Assembly (NCBI RefSeq): GCF_001952935.1
Contig: NZ_CP018319.1
Coordinates: 3,616,001 to 3,680,000 of the forward strand
DNA from: Pseudomonas frederiksbergensis
Lineage (GTDB): Bacteria; Pseudomonadota; Gammaproteobacteria; Pseudomonadales; Pseudomonadaceae
Direction of reading: 5' to 3'
Length of the DNA stretch: 64,000 bases
Shown here: positions 49,806-58,759 of the stretch, piece after piece
How positions within the stretch are numbered: the stretch's first letter is position 1
How the letters are laid out: every line of letters starts with the position of its first letter
Notes under the pieces: model-generated
Told to the model about the DNA's origin: nothing
Databases searched by the model: none
Seen by the model: only the letters and a program-made list of their open reading frames with translations
Position numbers and translations under genes: made by a program

Positions 49806-50057
49806 ATGCTAACAATCCGTCTTGCCCTTGGCGGCTCCAAAAAGCGCCCGTTTTACCACTTGACCGTAACCGACAGCCGCAACCCGCGCGACGGTTCGCA
49901 CAAGGAACAGGTTGGTTTCTTCAACCCTGTTGCTCGTGGTCAAGAAGTCCGTCTGTCCGTGAACCAAGAGCGCGTAGCCTACTGGCTGAGCGTTGGTGCA
50001 CAGCCTTCCGAGCGTGTTGCTCAGTTGCTGAAAGACGCGGCTAAGGCTGCGGCCTGA
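49806..50057 (+). CDS. rpsP: 30S ribosomal protein S16
   Basis: An 83-residue ribosomal protein of the central/5' domain of the 30S subunit. The start [20 protein letters not shown] and [17 protein letters not shown] are exact S16 signatures. It is the first gene of the conserved rpsP-rimM-trmD-rplS operon and ends five bases before rimM. It has a strong promoter upstream. Confidence 0.98.
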   Translation: MLTIRLALGGSKKRPFYHLTVTDSRNPRDGSHKEQVGFFNPVARGQEVRLSVNQERVAYWLSVGAQPSERVAQLLKDAAKAAA

Positions 50058-50062
50058 GCAAT

Positions 50063-50599
50063 ATGAACGCGACGCCAGCTGTTGCTGATGATTTGATCGT
50101 TATCGGCAAAATTTACTCGGTTCATGGCGTTCGCGGCGAAGTGAAGGTGTATTCCTTTACTGATCCGACTGAAAACCTGTTGCAGTACAAAACCTGGACG
50201 CTCAAGCGCGAAGGCAATGTGAAACAGGTCGAGCTGGTCAGCGGACGCGGGAACGACAAGTTCCTGGTCGCAAAGCTCAAGGGTCTCGATGATCGTGAAG
50301 AAGCGCGTCTTCTGGCCGGTTATGAGATCTGCGTGCCGCGCAACCTGTTCCCTGAATTGACCGACGGCGAGTACTACTGGTACCAGCTGGAAGGTCTGAA
50401 GGTCATTGATCAACTCGGGCAATTGCTCGGGAAAATCGATCATCTTCTGGAAACCGGCGCCAATGATGTAATGGTGGTCAAGCCTTGCGCTGGCAGCCTG
50501 GATGATCGCGAACGCCTGTTGCCCTATACGGAGCAATGCGTGTTGGCTGTCGACCTTGCCGCAGGCGAGATGAAGGTGGAATGGGATGCGGACTTCTAA
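50063..50599 (+). CDS. rimM: Ribosome maturation factor RimM
   Basis: A 178-residue 30S assembly factor that binds S19. The N-terminal barrel starts [20 protein letters not shown]; the PRC-barrel half has [15 protein letters not shown] and ends with the expected [13 protein letters not shown] and VEWDADF. Its stop is two bases before the trmD GTG. Confidence 0.97.
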   Translation: MNATPAVADDLIVIGKIYSVHGVRGEVKVYSFTDPTENLLQYKTWTLKREGNVKQVELVSGRGNDKFLVAKLKGLDDREEARLLAGYEICVPRNLFPELTDGEYYWYQLEGLKVIDQLGQLLGKIDHLLETGANDVMVVKPCAGSLDDRERLLPYTEQCVLAVDLAAGEMKVEWDADF

Positions 50600-50601
50600 G
50601 C

Positions 50602-51354
50602 GTGGCTAACTTGCGCGTAGAAGTGATCAGTTTGTTTCCCGAGATGTTCTCCGCCATCAGCGAGTACGGCATCACCAGTCGTGCGGTGAAACAGGGGCTC
50701 TTGCAGCTCACCTGTTGGAATCCGCGAGACTACACGACGGATCGACATCACACTGTGGACGATCGCCCATTTGGCGGTGGTCCGGGCATGGTGATGAAGA
50801 TCAAGCCCCTGGAAGATGCGTTGGTTCAGGCCAAGGCAGCAGCCGGGGAGGCGGCGAAGGTGATTTACCTGTCCCCCCAAGGCCGTCAACTGACTCAGTC
50901 GGCGGTACGCGAGTTGGCGAATCTGGATGCATTGATCCTGATTGCCGGCCGCTATGAAGGCATTGACGAGCGTTTTATTGATGCTCATGTCGATGAAGAG
51001 TGGTCGATTGGCGACTATGTACTGTCTGGCGGCGAGCTGCCGGCGATGGTCCTGATCGATGCGGTTACACGACTGCTGCCTGGAGCTTTAGGGCATGCGG
51101 ACTCCGCCGAGGAAGATTCCTTTACGGATGGTTTGCTGGATTGCCCGCACTACACCCGACCGGAGGTGTATGCGGATCAGCGTGTTCCCGACGTATTGCT
51201 AAGTGGCAATCACGCGCATATCCGGCGTTGGCGTTTACAGCAGTCCCTTGGTAGGACCTTTGAACGACGCGCCGATCTTCTGGAAAGCCGCTCGCTTTCT
51301 GGAGAAGAGAAGAAGCTGCTCGAGGAATACATCCGCGAGCGGGACGATAGTTAA
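50602..51354 (+). CDS. trmD: tRNA (guanine(37)-N(1))-methyltransferase
   Basis: SPOUT-class trefoil-knot enzyme of 250 residues that methylates G37 of tRNAs next to a 36[30 protein letters not shown] and [20 protein letters not shown] make up the knot and SAM site, and the catalytic Asp is in [15 protein letters not shown] 50602 was chosen because the protein then begins [20 protein letters not shown], like other TrmD. An in-frame ATG at 50536 lies within rimM and is not plausible. The ORF is complete. Confidence 0.96.
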   Translation: MANLRVEVISLFPEMFSAISEYGITSRAVKQGLLQLTCWNPRDYTTDRHHTVDDRPFGGGPGMVMKIKPLEDALVQAKAAAGEAAKVIYLSPQGRQLTQSAVRELANLDALILIAGRYEGIDERFIDAHVDEEWSIGDYVLSGGELPAMVLIDAVTRLLPGALGHADSAEEDSFTDGLLDCPHYTRPEVYADQRVPDVLLSGNHAHIRRWRLQQSLGRTFERRADLLESRSLSGEEKKLLEEYIRERDDS

Positions 51355-51399
51355 CAACGTATCGATGGTAGATCCGACGATTTACCTTAGGAGCACAGC

Positions 51400-51750
51400 A
51401 TGACTAACAAAATCATCCTTGCACTCGAAGCAGAGCAGATGACCAAAGAGATCCCTACCTTTGCCCCGGGCGACACCATTGTCGTTCAGGTGAAAGTGAA
51501 GGAAGGCGACCGTTCGCGTCTGCAAGCGTTCGAAGGTGTTGTTATCGCCAAGCGTAACCGCGGCGTAAACAGTGCTTTCACCGTTCGTAAAATCTCCAAC
51601 GGTGTTGGCGTAGAGCGTACTTTCCAGACCTACAGCCCGCAAATCGACAGCATGGCCGTTAAACGTCGCGGTGACGTACGTAAAGCCAAGCTGTACTACC
51701 TGCGTGACCTGTCCGGTAAAGCAGCTCGCATCAAGGAAAAACTGGCTTAA
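51400..51750 (+). CDS. rplS: 50S ribosomal protein L19
   Basis: A 116-residue ribosomal protein at the 30S-50S interface. Signatures [19 protein letters not shown] and [20 protein letters not shown] are clear, with the conserved basic end ([19 protein letters not shown]). It closes the rpsP operon; TTAGGAG serves as ribosome site. A strong terminator follows. Confidence 0.98.
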
Positions 51751-51768
51751 GTCCAGCTTCCGATGCAG

Positions 51769-51796
51769 AAAAAAGCAGCCTACGGGCTGCTTTTTT
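51769..51796 (+). terminator. Intrinsic terminator of the rpsP operon
   Basis: AAAAAAGCAGCC/GGCTGCTTTTTT perfect 12-base stem with a TACG tetraloop, 18 bases after the rplS stop. Confidence 0.93.
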
Positions 51797-51849
51797 GTTG
51801 CCTGCGATTTATCTTCCCTGACCGTACTGTCGGTCTTGCCTGAGCCTTT

Positions 51850-52746
51850 ATGCCCGCCATCGATCATCCTTTGATAGACCAGTTTCTCGACGCGCTATGG
51901 CTGGAGAAAGGTCTTTCCGATAACACCCGCGATGCCTATCGCAGCGACCTTGCCCTGTTCAACGGCTGGCTGCAGGAAAAAAACCTGGAGCTGATCAACG
52001 CCGGACGCGAGTTGATCCTCGATCACTTGGCCTGGCGTCTGGAGCAAAATTACAAGCCCCGTTCCACCGCGAGATTTCTCTCGGGGGTGCGCGGCTTTTA
52101 TCGTTATCTGCTGCGGGAAAAGTTGATCGCGGTCGATCCCACGTTACGGGTCGATATGCCTCAACTCGGTAGGCCGTTGCCCAAATCTCTGTCGGAAGCA
52201 GACGTAGAAGCGCTGTTGAAGGCTCCGGACTTGAGCGAAGCCATCGGCCAACGCGACCGCGCCATGCTCGAAGTGCTTTATGCCTGCGGCTTGCGCGTGA
52301 CGGAACTGATCAGCCTGACGCTGGAACAGGTCAACCTGCGCCAAGGCGTTTTGCGGGTGATGGGCAAGGGCAGCAAGGAGCGGCTGGTGCCGATGGGCGA
52401 AGAGGCGATTGTCTGGGTCGAGCGTTACCTGCGCGATGGCCGCCAGGAGCTGCTTGGCGGGCGTCCCAGCGATGTCATGTTCCCCAGCCAGCGTGGCGAG
52501 CAGATGACGCGGCAGACCTTCTGGCATCGCATCAAGCACCAGGCCAAGGTTGCCGGGATCGGCAAGTCGTTGTCGCCGCATACCCTGCGTCATGCCTTTG
52601 CCACCCACTTGCTCAACCACGGCGCCGACCTGCGGGTGGTGCAAATGCTGCTCGGCCACAGCGATCTGTCGACTACGCAGATCTACACCCACGTCGCCCG
52701 CGCCCGCTTGCAGGACCTGCACGCCAAACACCACCCCCGCGGATAA
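51850..52746 (+). CDS. xerD: Tyrosine recombinase XerD
   Basis: Site-specific recombinase of 298 residues that, with XerC, resolves chromosome dimers at dif. The N-terminal SAM-like domain (about 5-90, FLDALWLEKGLSDNTRDAYR) is followed by the catalytic domain. Catalytic residues are Arg in YACGLRVTELI, Lys in MGKGSKERLVPMG, HxxR in SPHTLRHAFATHLL, His in LLGHSDLSTTQIYTHV and the nucleophile Tyr in IYTHV. The XerD subtype, rather than XerC, is indicated by the neighbour dsbC, an arrangement kept from E. coli (xerD-dsbC-recJ). Confidence 0.95.
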   Translation: MPAIDHPLIDQFLDALWLEKGLSDNTRDAYRSDLALFNGWLQEKNLELINAGRELILDHLAWRLEQNYKPRSTARFLSGVRGFYRYLLREKLIAVDPTLRVDMPQLGRPLPKSLSEADVEALLKAPDLSEAIGQRDRAMLEVLYACGLRVTELISLTLEQVNLRQGVLRVMGKGSKERLVPMGEEAIVWVERYLRDGRQELLGGRPSDVMFPSQRGEQMTRQTFWHRIKHQAKVAGIGKSLSPHTLRHAFATHLLNHGADLRVVQMLLGHSDLSTTQIYTHVARARLQDLHAKHHPRG

Positions 52747-52772
52747 CACAATTCCTGAAGTGGAATGCTCAC

Positions 52773-52906
52773 CTGTGGCGAGGGGGTTTACCCCCGTTCG
52801 GCTGCGCAGCAGTCGTCAAGTCGCACACACCGGTCTATCTGGCTGCTTGAGATCGTCAAAATGGGGCTGCTTCGCAACCCAACGGGGGCAAGCCCCCTCG
52901 CCACAA
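52773..52906. repeat. REP-type inverted repeat, class A
   Basis: CTGTGGCGAGGGGGTTTACC and GGCAAGCCCCCTCGCCACA face each other about 95 bases apart. Its interior (TTCGGCTGCGCAGCAGTCGT) also occurs in the 7791 copy, so the central part is shared too. It lies between xerD and dsbC. Confidence 0.85.
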
Positions 52907-53012
52907 GGGCCTTATGTGGTAGGCTTTGCCGGTTTGCACGATGGGCGTTTATGACCCGGTGTTTCGGCACGGGCGTTCTGATCGTCCCATTTGTCCGCCT
53001 TCAGGAGTTCTC

Positions 53013-53744
53013 ATGCGTCTGACCCAGATTTTCGCCGCCGCAGCCATTGCGTTGGTCAGCACCTTTGCCGTCGCCGATGACGCGGCCGACAAAGCCATTC
53101 GTAAAAGCCTGGAAAACCTCCAGCTGGAAGTGCCGGTAGAAAGCATCTCCGCCAGCCCGCTGCCGGGCCTGTACGAAGTCAAGCTCAAGGGCAGCCGCGT
53201 GCTCTACGCCAGCGCCGACGGCCAGTACGTCGTTCAGGGGTATATGTTCCAGCTCAAGGACGGCAAACCGGTCAACCTGACCGAGAAGACCGAACGCCTG
53301 GGCGTGTCCAAACTGGTCAACGCCATTCCAGTCGCGGAAACCGTGGTCTACCCCGCGATCGGCGAAACCAAATCGCACATCACCGTGTTCACCGACACCA
53401 CCTGCCCGTACTGCCACAAACTGCACGCCGAAGTGCCTGAGCTGAACAAGCGCGGCATCGAAGTGCGTTATGTCGCCTTCCCGCGCCAGGGCCTGGGCTC
53501 GCCGGGTGATGAGCAGCTGCAAGCGGTCTGGTGCTCCAAAGACAAGAAAGCGGCGATGGACAAGATGGTCGACGGCAAGGAAATCAAGGCCGCCAAGTGC
53601 GATAACCCGGTTTCCAAGCAGTTCGCCCTCGGCCAGTCGATTGGCGTGAACGGTACACCGGCCATCGTTTTGGCCGACGGCCAGGTCATTCCGGGCTACC
53701 AGCCAGCGCCACAAGTCGCCAAACTGGCGCTGGACGCGAAATAA
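53013..53744 (+). CDS. dsbC: Thiol:disulfide interchange protein DsbC
   Basis: Periplasmic V-shaped disulfide isomerase of 243 residues. The signal peptide ends at AVA (about residue 21). The N-terminal dimer domain (25-85) precedes a linker helix and a thioredoxin-fold domain with active-site C131-P-Y-C134 (FTDTTCPYCHKLH) and the cis-Pro in GVNGTPAIVLADG. It is kept reduced by DsbD. ATG 53013 follows CAGGAGTTCTC. It lies between xerD and hom, as in other pseudomonads. Confidence 0.95.
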   Translation: MRLTQIFAAAAIALVSTFAVADDAADKAIRKSLENLQLEVPVESISASPLPGLYEVKLKGSRVLYASADGQYVVQGYMFQLKDGKPVNLTEKTERLGVSKLVNAIPVAETVVYPAIGETKSHITVFTDTTCPYCHKLHAEVPELNKRGIEVRYVAFPRQGLGSPGDEQLQAVWCSKDKKAAMDKMVDGKEIKAAKCDNPVSKQFALGQSIGVNGTPAIVLADGQVIPGYQPAPQVAKLALDAK

Positions 53745-53838
53745 ATTCGCATCGTCACGGCCAGCCATTGACGATCATGGTTCGACGGCAGTGTTCGCCG
53801 AGCCATTAATAGAGAGCCGCGAGTATGCGGTTGTTTTC

Positions 53839-53865
53839 ACGGCCGGCCTTGAGTCGGCCGTTTTA
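53839..53865 (+). terminator. Terminator-like hairpin before hom
   Basis: ACGGCCG/CGGCCGT stem with a nine-base loop followed by TTTT, nearly 100 bases after dsbC and only 14 bases before hom. It could end the dsbC transcript or act as an attenuator in the hom leader; there is no Thr-rich leader peptide to support classical attenuation. Confidence 0.55.
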
Positions 53866-53878
53866 TGGGGAGTTCACA

Positions 53879-55183
53879 GTGAAACCGGTCAAAGTAGGCA
53901 TCTGTGGGTTAGGGACCGTCGGTGGCGGTACCTTCAACGTACTTCAGCGTAACGCCGAGGAAATTTCTCGTCGTGCCGGGCGTGGAATCGAAGTGGCACA
54001 AATTGCCATGCGCACGCCAAAGCCTCAGTTCCAGACGACCGGTATTGCGATTACCAACGATGTCTTCGAAGTGGCCACGAACCCTGAGATCGACATCGTC
54101 ATAGAGCTGATGGGCGGCTACACCGTTGCCCGCGAGCTGGTACTCAAAGCGATCGAGAACGGAAAACATGTGGTGACCGCGAACAAGGCGTTGATCGCCG
54201 TTCACGGTAATGAAATTTTCGCCAAGGCCCGCGAGAAGGGCGTGATTGTGGCGTTCGAAGCCGCCGTGGCCGGTGGCATCCCGGTGATCAAGGCGATTCG
54301 TGAAGGCCTGTCGGCCAACCGCATCAACTGGGTCGCCGGCATCATCAACGGCACCGGTAACTTCATCCTCACCGAAATGCGTGAGAAGGGCCGTACCTTC
54401 GAAGACGTACTCGCCGAGGCTCAAGCCCTGGGTTACGCCGAGGCCGATCCGACCTTCGACGTTGAAGGCATCGACGCCGCCCACAAACTGACGATCCTGG
54501 CGTCCATCGCCTTCGGTATTCCGCTGCAATTCGACAAGGCCTACACCGAAGGCATCACCAAGCTGACCACCGCTGACGTGAACTACGCCGAAGCGCTGGG
54601 CTATCGCATCAAGCACCTGGGCGTGGCGCGCAGCACCGCGGCCGGCATCGAGTTGCGCGTGCACCCGACGCTGATCCCGGCCGATCGCCTGATCGCCAAC
54701 GTCAACGGCGTGATGAACGCAGTGATGGTCAACGGTGATGCTGCCGGTTCGACCCTGTTCTACGGCGCTGGCGCTGGCATGGAGCCGACCGCTTCGTCGG
54801 TGATCGCCGATCTGGTGGACGTGGTTCGCGCCATGACGTCCGACCCGGAAAACCGCGTACCGCACCTGGCGTTCCAGCCGGATTCGCTGTCGGCCCACCC
54901 GATCCTGCCGATCGAGGCCTGCGAAAGCTCCTATTACCTGCGCATCCAGGCCAAGGATCATCCGGGCGTGTTGGCGCAGGTGGCGAGCATCCTGTCGGAG
55001 CGCGGCATCAACATCGAATCGATCATGCAGAAGGAAGTCGAAGAACACGACGGCCTGGTGCCGATGATCCTGCTGACTCACCGCGTGCTGGAACAGCACA
55101 TGAACGACGCGATCGCCGCCCTGGAAGCCTTGGCGGGCGTAGTCGGTCCGGTCGTACGGATCCGCGTCGAGCACCTGAACTAA
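53879..55183 (+). CDS. hom: Homoserine dehydrogenase
   Basis: NAD(P)-dependent enzyme of 434 residues that reduces aspartate semialdehyde to homoserine, the branch to threonine and methionine. The Rossmann motif is GICGLGTVGGGTFNVL; VVTANKALIAVHGNE and GIINGTGNFILTEM belong to the catalytic domain. The C-terminal ACT domain (about 350-430, YLRIQAKDHPGVLAQVASIL) suggests feedback by threonine. GTG 53879 has GGGGAG six bases upstream; an ATG 18 codons earlier is in frame but lies in a hairpin. thrC follows after 66 bases. Confidence 0.95.
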   Translation: MKPVKVGICGLGTVGGGTFNVLQRNAEEISRRAGRGIEVAQIAMRTPKPQFQTTGIAITNDVFEVATNPEIDIVIELMGGYTVARELVLKAIENGKHVVTANKALIAVHGNEIFAKAREKGVIVAFEAAVAGGIPVIKAIREGLSANRINWVAGIINGTGNFILTEMREKGRTFEDVLAEAQALGYAEADPTFDVEGIDAAHKLTILASIAFGIPLQFDKAYTEGITKLTTADVNYAEALGYRIKHLGVARSTAAGIELRVHPTLIPADRLIANVNGVMNAVMVNGDAAGSTLFYGAGAGMEPTASSVIADLVDVVRAMTSDPENRVPHLAFQPDSLSAHPILPIEACESSYYLRIQAKDHPGVLAQVASILSERGINIESIMQKEVEEHDGLVPMILLTHRVLEQHMNDAIAALEALAGVVGPVVRIRVEHLN

Positions 55184-55249
55184 GCCGTTATCGTTCACCG
55201 GGCTCGCCTGCGGGCCCGGGTTTGCGAACACTGTCTATTGGAGCCAGTC

Positions 55250-56659
55250 ATGCGTTATATCAGTACCCGCGGCCAGGCACCGGCCCTGAATTTCGAAGAC
55301 GTCCTGCTGGCCGGCCTGGCCACGGACGGTGGTCTGTACGTCCCGGAAAACCTGCCACGCTTCACCCAGGAAGAAATCGCTTCGTGGGCCGGCCTGCCGT
55401 ATCACGAGCTGGCCTTCCGGGTGATGCGCCCGTTCGTCACCGGCAGCATCCCTGATGCCGATTTCAAAAAGATTCTGGAAGAAACCTACGGCGTGTTTTC
55501 CCACAACGCCGTGGCACCATTGCGTCAGCTGAACGGTAACGAATGGGTGCTGGAGCTGTTCCACGGTCCGACCCTCGCGTTCAAAGACTTCGCCTTGCAG
55601 CTGCTGGGTCGTCTGCTCGACTACGTGCTGGAAAAACGGGGTGAGCGCGTTGTGATTGTCGGCGCCACCTCCGGCGACACCGGCTCGGCCGCCATCGAAG
55701 GCTGCAAGCATTGCGAAAACGTCGACATCTTTATCCTGCACCCGCACAACCGCGTGTCCGAAGTGCAGCGCCGCCAGATGACCACCATCTTCGGCGAGAA
55801 CATCCATAACATCGCCATCGAAGGCAACTTCGATGACTGCCAGGAAATGGTCAAGGCCAGCTTCGCCGACCAGAGCTTCCTCAAAGGCACGCGTCTGGTG
55901 GCGGTGAACTCGATCAACTGGGCGCGAATCATGGCCCAGATCGTTTACTACTTCCATGCAGCCCTGCAGTTGGGCGGCCCGGCACGTTCGGTATCGTTCT
56001 CGGTGCCGACCGGCAACTTCGGCGACATTTTCGCCGGTTACCTGGCGCGCAACATGGGCCTGCCGATCAACCAGTTGATCGTCGCCACCAACCGCAACGA
56101 CATCCTGCACCGCTTCATGAGCGGCAATCAGTACGTCAAGGACACCCTGCACGCCACGCTGTCGCCGTCGATGGACATCATGGTGTCGTCGAACTTCGAA
56201 CGCCTGCTGTTCGACCTGCACGGTCGCAACGGTGCAGCGATCGCCGGGTTGATGGACACCTTCAAACAAGGTGGCGGTTTCAGCGTCGAACAGGAACGCT
56301 GGACCGAAGCTCGCAAGCTGTTCGATTCGCTGGCCGTGGATGACGCTCAAACTTGCGAAACCATTGCCGAGGTTTTCGAGCAAACCGGCGAGCTGCTGGA
56401 TCCGCACACTGCCATCGGCGTGAAGGCAGCGCGCGAGTGCCGTCGCAGCCTGGATATCCCGATGGTGATCCTCGGTACGGCGCATCCGGTCAAATTCCCC
56501 GACGCAGTGGAAAAAGCAGGTGTAGGAAAAGCACTCGAACTACCTGCACATCTTTCTGATTTGTTTGAGCGAGATGAGCGCTGCACCGTGCTGCCAAATG
56601 ACTTGAAAGCCGTGCAGGCCTTTGTCAGCAAGCATGGCAACCGCGGCAAGCCTCTGTAA
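55250..56659 (+). CDS. thrC: Threonine synthase
   Basis: PLP enzyme of 469 residues that turns O-phosphohomoserine into threonine. The PLP Lys is in GPTLAFKDFALQLLGR, and GATSGDTGSAAIEG and PTGNFGDIFAGYLARNMG bind the cofactor phosphate. It begins MRYISTRGQAPALNFEDVLL, like other gamma-proteobacterial ThrC. A hairpin (CCGGGC/GCCCGG, 55198-55219) stands between hom and thrC; the two probably form one operon. Confidence 0.96.
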   Translation: MRYISTRGQAPALNFEDVLLAGLATDGGLYVPENLPRFTQEEIASWAGLPYHELAFRVMRPFVTGSIPDADFKKILEETYGVFSHNAVAPLRQLNGNEWVLELFHGPTLAFKDFALQLLGRLLDYVLEKRGERVVIVGATSGDTGSAAIEGCKHCENVDIFILHPHNRVSEVQRRQMTTIFGENIHNIAIEGNFDDCQEMVKASFADQSFLKGTRLVAVNSINWARIMAQIVYYFHAALQLGGPARSVSFSVPTGNFGDIFAGYLARNMGLPINQLIVATNRNDILHRFMSGNQYVKDTLHATLSPSMDIMVSSNFERLLFDLHGRNGAAIAGLMDTFKQGGGFSVEQERWTEARKLFDSLAVDDAQTCETIAEVFEQTGELLDPHTAIGVKAARECRRSLDIPMVILGTAHPVKFPDAVEKAGVGKALELPAHLSDLFERDERCTVLPNDLKAVQAFVSKHGNRGKPL

Positions 56660-56682
56660 CCAATTAAATCTGTCACATTTTG

Positions 56683-56708
56683 AAGCCCGTCTCCTGACGG
56701 GCTTTCTC
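56683..56708 (+). terminator. Intrinsic terminator of hom-thrC
   Basis: AAGCCCGT/ACGGGCTT stem with a CTCCTG loop, 23 bases after the thrC stop, followed by TCTCATTT. The T-run is interrupted. Confidence 0.75.
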
Positions 56709-56780
56709 ATTTCTGCATGTCACACTTGCTGGGTTTTCGCCCTATGAAGGACGGGCGAGTTGATCACGAAGGAAGTGGCA

Positions 56781-58139
56781 ATGCTGTTTTTCATAGGGTT
56801 AAAACCAGCCGCGTGCTGGATGTTTTTTTTACTCGGCACCCTGGGCTTTGCTCAATGGGGGAGCGCGTCGCAATTGGCGGCAACCGATTCCAAAGGGACG
56901 GTGGCTGGCCCCAGGATCGAGCTGGATGCTCAGGAGTTGAAGTGGATTGCCGAGCATTCAAATGTCGTCGTCGCGTCGGTGCAATATCCGTTGTACCTGT
57001 TCAAGGATAAGCACGGCCAATGGAATGGCTTGAACAATGATCTGCTCAACCGCATCAGCGCGATGACGGGGTTGCGGTTTGTTCACGAAGAGTCGTTTTC
57101 CACCGATCAGTTGCTCGGGCGCCTGGAAAGTGGTGCAGCGGACATGAGCACGACGCTGGCGATGAATGACGAACGCAAGACGTTTCTGGATTTCAGTCAT
57201 GCATTCGGTGGTGCTGGCTGGGTGTTCGTCGGGCGGGCCGGAGCGCCAGAGGTGCAATCGCTGGAGCAGCTGTCGGGAAGGGTTCTGGTGTTGCCGACCC
57301 GGCATGCGCTGGAGGCTACGATTCGCCGCGACTATTCGGACATCGAGCTGCGCTCGGTTAAAACCTACGCGGAGGCCCGGGCGCTGGTCGAGAGCGGCGA
57401 GGCCTATGCCACCATCGAAAACGAAACCGGAGCCCACCTCTATCCGTCCGGGCAACTCAAGGTCGGGTATACGGTGGAGGGCAAATGGGAGGCGGACCAC
57501 CTGGCCGTCCGCAAAGGTCAACCTCAGCTGTCGAGCATTCTCAACAAGGCGCTTGAGGCGCTTGATCCTGCCGAACTGCGCGCCATGCGCCTGAAATGGC
57601 TCAATGGGATTGTCCCCGTCAAGGTGCCCGGTACCTGGAATCGACTCGCCGAGTGGGGCTGCTGGGGAATGTTTATCGTCAGTCTGTTCGGCTTGTTGTC
57701 CCTGCTCTGGAACCGACGGCTCACGATATTGATCCAGCAGCGCCTGGATGCCGAGAAAAGTCTGAGTGATCAACTCACCTTCCAGCACGCGTTGATGGAC
57801 GCCATGCCCGATCCGATGTTTGTTCGCGATCTGGAAGGGCGTTTGATCATGTGCAACAAAAGTTATGAGGAAGGCTTGTCGACCCGTTTCGACCAGGTTC
57901 AGGGACGACAGCTGATTGAACTGGATGTCTTGCCCAAAGAGACTGCTGAACTGCTGCACGCAGAGTTCATGGCCCAGCTCGGTACGCGCAAGACGCGCTT
58001 CAGTGAGCGTCAATTGAAGTTCAACAACGGCGTCAGACATATCTATCAGTGGACGGTGCCTTTTTACGGTGCCGACGGACAATTGCGGGGCCTGCTGGGT
58101 GGATGGACCGATATCGGCAAGCGCAAGCAGCAGGCATGA
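56781..58139 (+). CDS. Sensor-like protein: periplasmic binding domain, transmembrane helix, PAS domain, no kinase
   Basis: About 452 residues with the front half of an EvgS/BvgS-type sensor. A hydrophobic N-terminus (signal, MLFFIGLKPAACWMFFLLGT) is followed by a bacterial SBP_bac_3 domain (about 40-280), a transmembrane helix (WGCWGMFIVSLFGLLSLLW) and a PAS domain (about 330-445, MDAMPDPMFVRDLEGRLIMCN). The protein stops at GKRKQQA, just where such sensors continue to a HisKA coiled coil. No HisKA, HATPase or receiver remnant was seen in the next 160 bases in any frame. The start is uncertain (ATG 56781; an upstream start at 56760 is possible). Not an obvious frameshift. Confidence 0.75.
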   Translation: MLFFIGLKPAACWMFFLLGTLGFAQWGSASQLAATDSKGTVAGPRIELDAQELKWIAEHSNVVVASVQYPLYLFKDKHGQWNGLNNDLLNRISAMTGLRFVHEESFSTDQLLGRLESGAADMSTTLAMNDERKTFLDFSHAFGGAGWVFVGRAGAPEVQSLEQLSGRVLVLPTRHALEATIRRDYSDIELRSVKTYAEARALVESGEAYATIENETGAHLYPSGQLKVGYTVEGKWEADHLAVRKGQPQLSSILNKALEALDPAELRAMRLKWLNGIVPVKVPGTWNRLAEWGCWGMFIVSLFGLLSLLWNRRLTILIQQRLDAEKSLSDQLTFQHALMDAMPDPMFVRDLEGRLIMCNKSYEEGLSTRFDQVQGRQLIELDVLPKETAELLHAEFMAQLGTRKTRFSERQLKFNNGVRHIYQWTVPFYGADGQLRGLLGGWTDIGKRKQQA

Positions 58140-58301
58140 CGCGGCTGTTTTCTATCTGTCATCTTGGCCGTGCATGCTCTATTGACCCGCAGCGCAGGTT
58201 CACCAGCAGTCGGTATCCAGAACTTTCTTCTCGAGCCCGTGGTCATTTACTGTAGGAACGCCTCTGGCACTTTGTTTTCGGACTATTGAGTGGTGATCGA
58301 G

Positions 58302-58589
58302 ATGGAAAGTATCAGTCTATTGCTCGGTGAAGCTCTGAGCCCGTATCAGGTAACGTTGACCCCGTCGGGAACCCATGGCGAATGCCTGGTGACACTGAAA
58401 AATGCGACCGGCGCGATCGTGGTCGAACGGGCGTTCAATCAGGCCCAACTGACCAGCAAGCGTCTGCTGACGGATGTCGTCGACGGATTGCATCGCGACG
58501 TGCTGATTGCCGAAGGCAGGCTGGAGCCCTGCGTCATCGCGGCGTTGCGCAATGCTGCCCAGGACAAGATCCTGGCCAACCGAAATTGA
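58302..58589 (+). CDS. DUF3509 domain-containing protein
   Basis: A 95-residue cytoplasmic protein matching DUF3509, a family found mainly in Pseudomonas: MESISLLLGEALSPYQVTLT and IVVERAFNQAQLTSKRLLTD. No known catalytic motif or membrane segment. ATG 58302 gives the usual N-terminus; GTG 58290 is four codons upstream in frame. It stands between the kinase-less sensor and a candidate RNA region, and a terminator-type hairpin follows at 58709. Function unknown. Confidence 0.82.
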   Translation: MESISLLLGEALSPYQVTLTPSGTHGECLVTLKNATGAIVVERAFNQAQLTSKRLLTDVVDGLHRDVLIAEGRLEPCVIAALRNAAQDKILANRN

Positions 58590-58747
58590 ATTGTTTTTTG
58601 TGGGAACCTTCCTGCGCTCGGGTCAGTCAGACCATGTAACAGCAGGATCGAGCATTGTGCTCCGGTGCTTGTAGCTTGCTGCCACTGGTCTTTATGTAGG
58701 CCACGTTTAACCCCGAGTCGTCTCCCCACTTCTCGGGGTTTCTTTTT
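58590..58747 (+). ncRNA. Candidate small RNA or long 3' UTR after the DUF3509 gene
   Basis: About 120 bases without coding potential lie between the DUF3509 stop and a good terminator. Short hairpins can be drawn inside (GGTC-AGTCA-GACC near 58620; GAGCA-TTG-TGCTC near 58655). No convincing promoter box was found just upstream, so it may be a 3' UTR instead of an independent RNA. The name and function are not assigned. Confidence 0.35.
58709..58747 (+). terminator. Intrinsic terminator after the DUF3509 gene and candidate RNA
   Basis: AACCCCGAG/CTCGGGGTT stem with a 14-base loop, followed by TCTTTTT. It faces the end of the convergent binding-protein gene 13 bases away. Confidence 0.85.
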
Positions 58748-58759
58748 GCCTGCGATTTG

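Noticed and set aside
53745..53878. Threonine-type attenuation peptide before hom
   Set aside because: The only short frame lacks a run of Thr or Ile codons; only the hairpin was kept.
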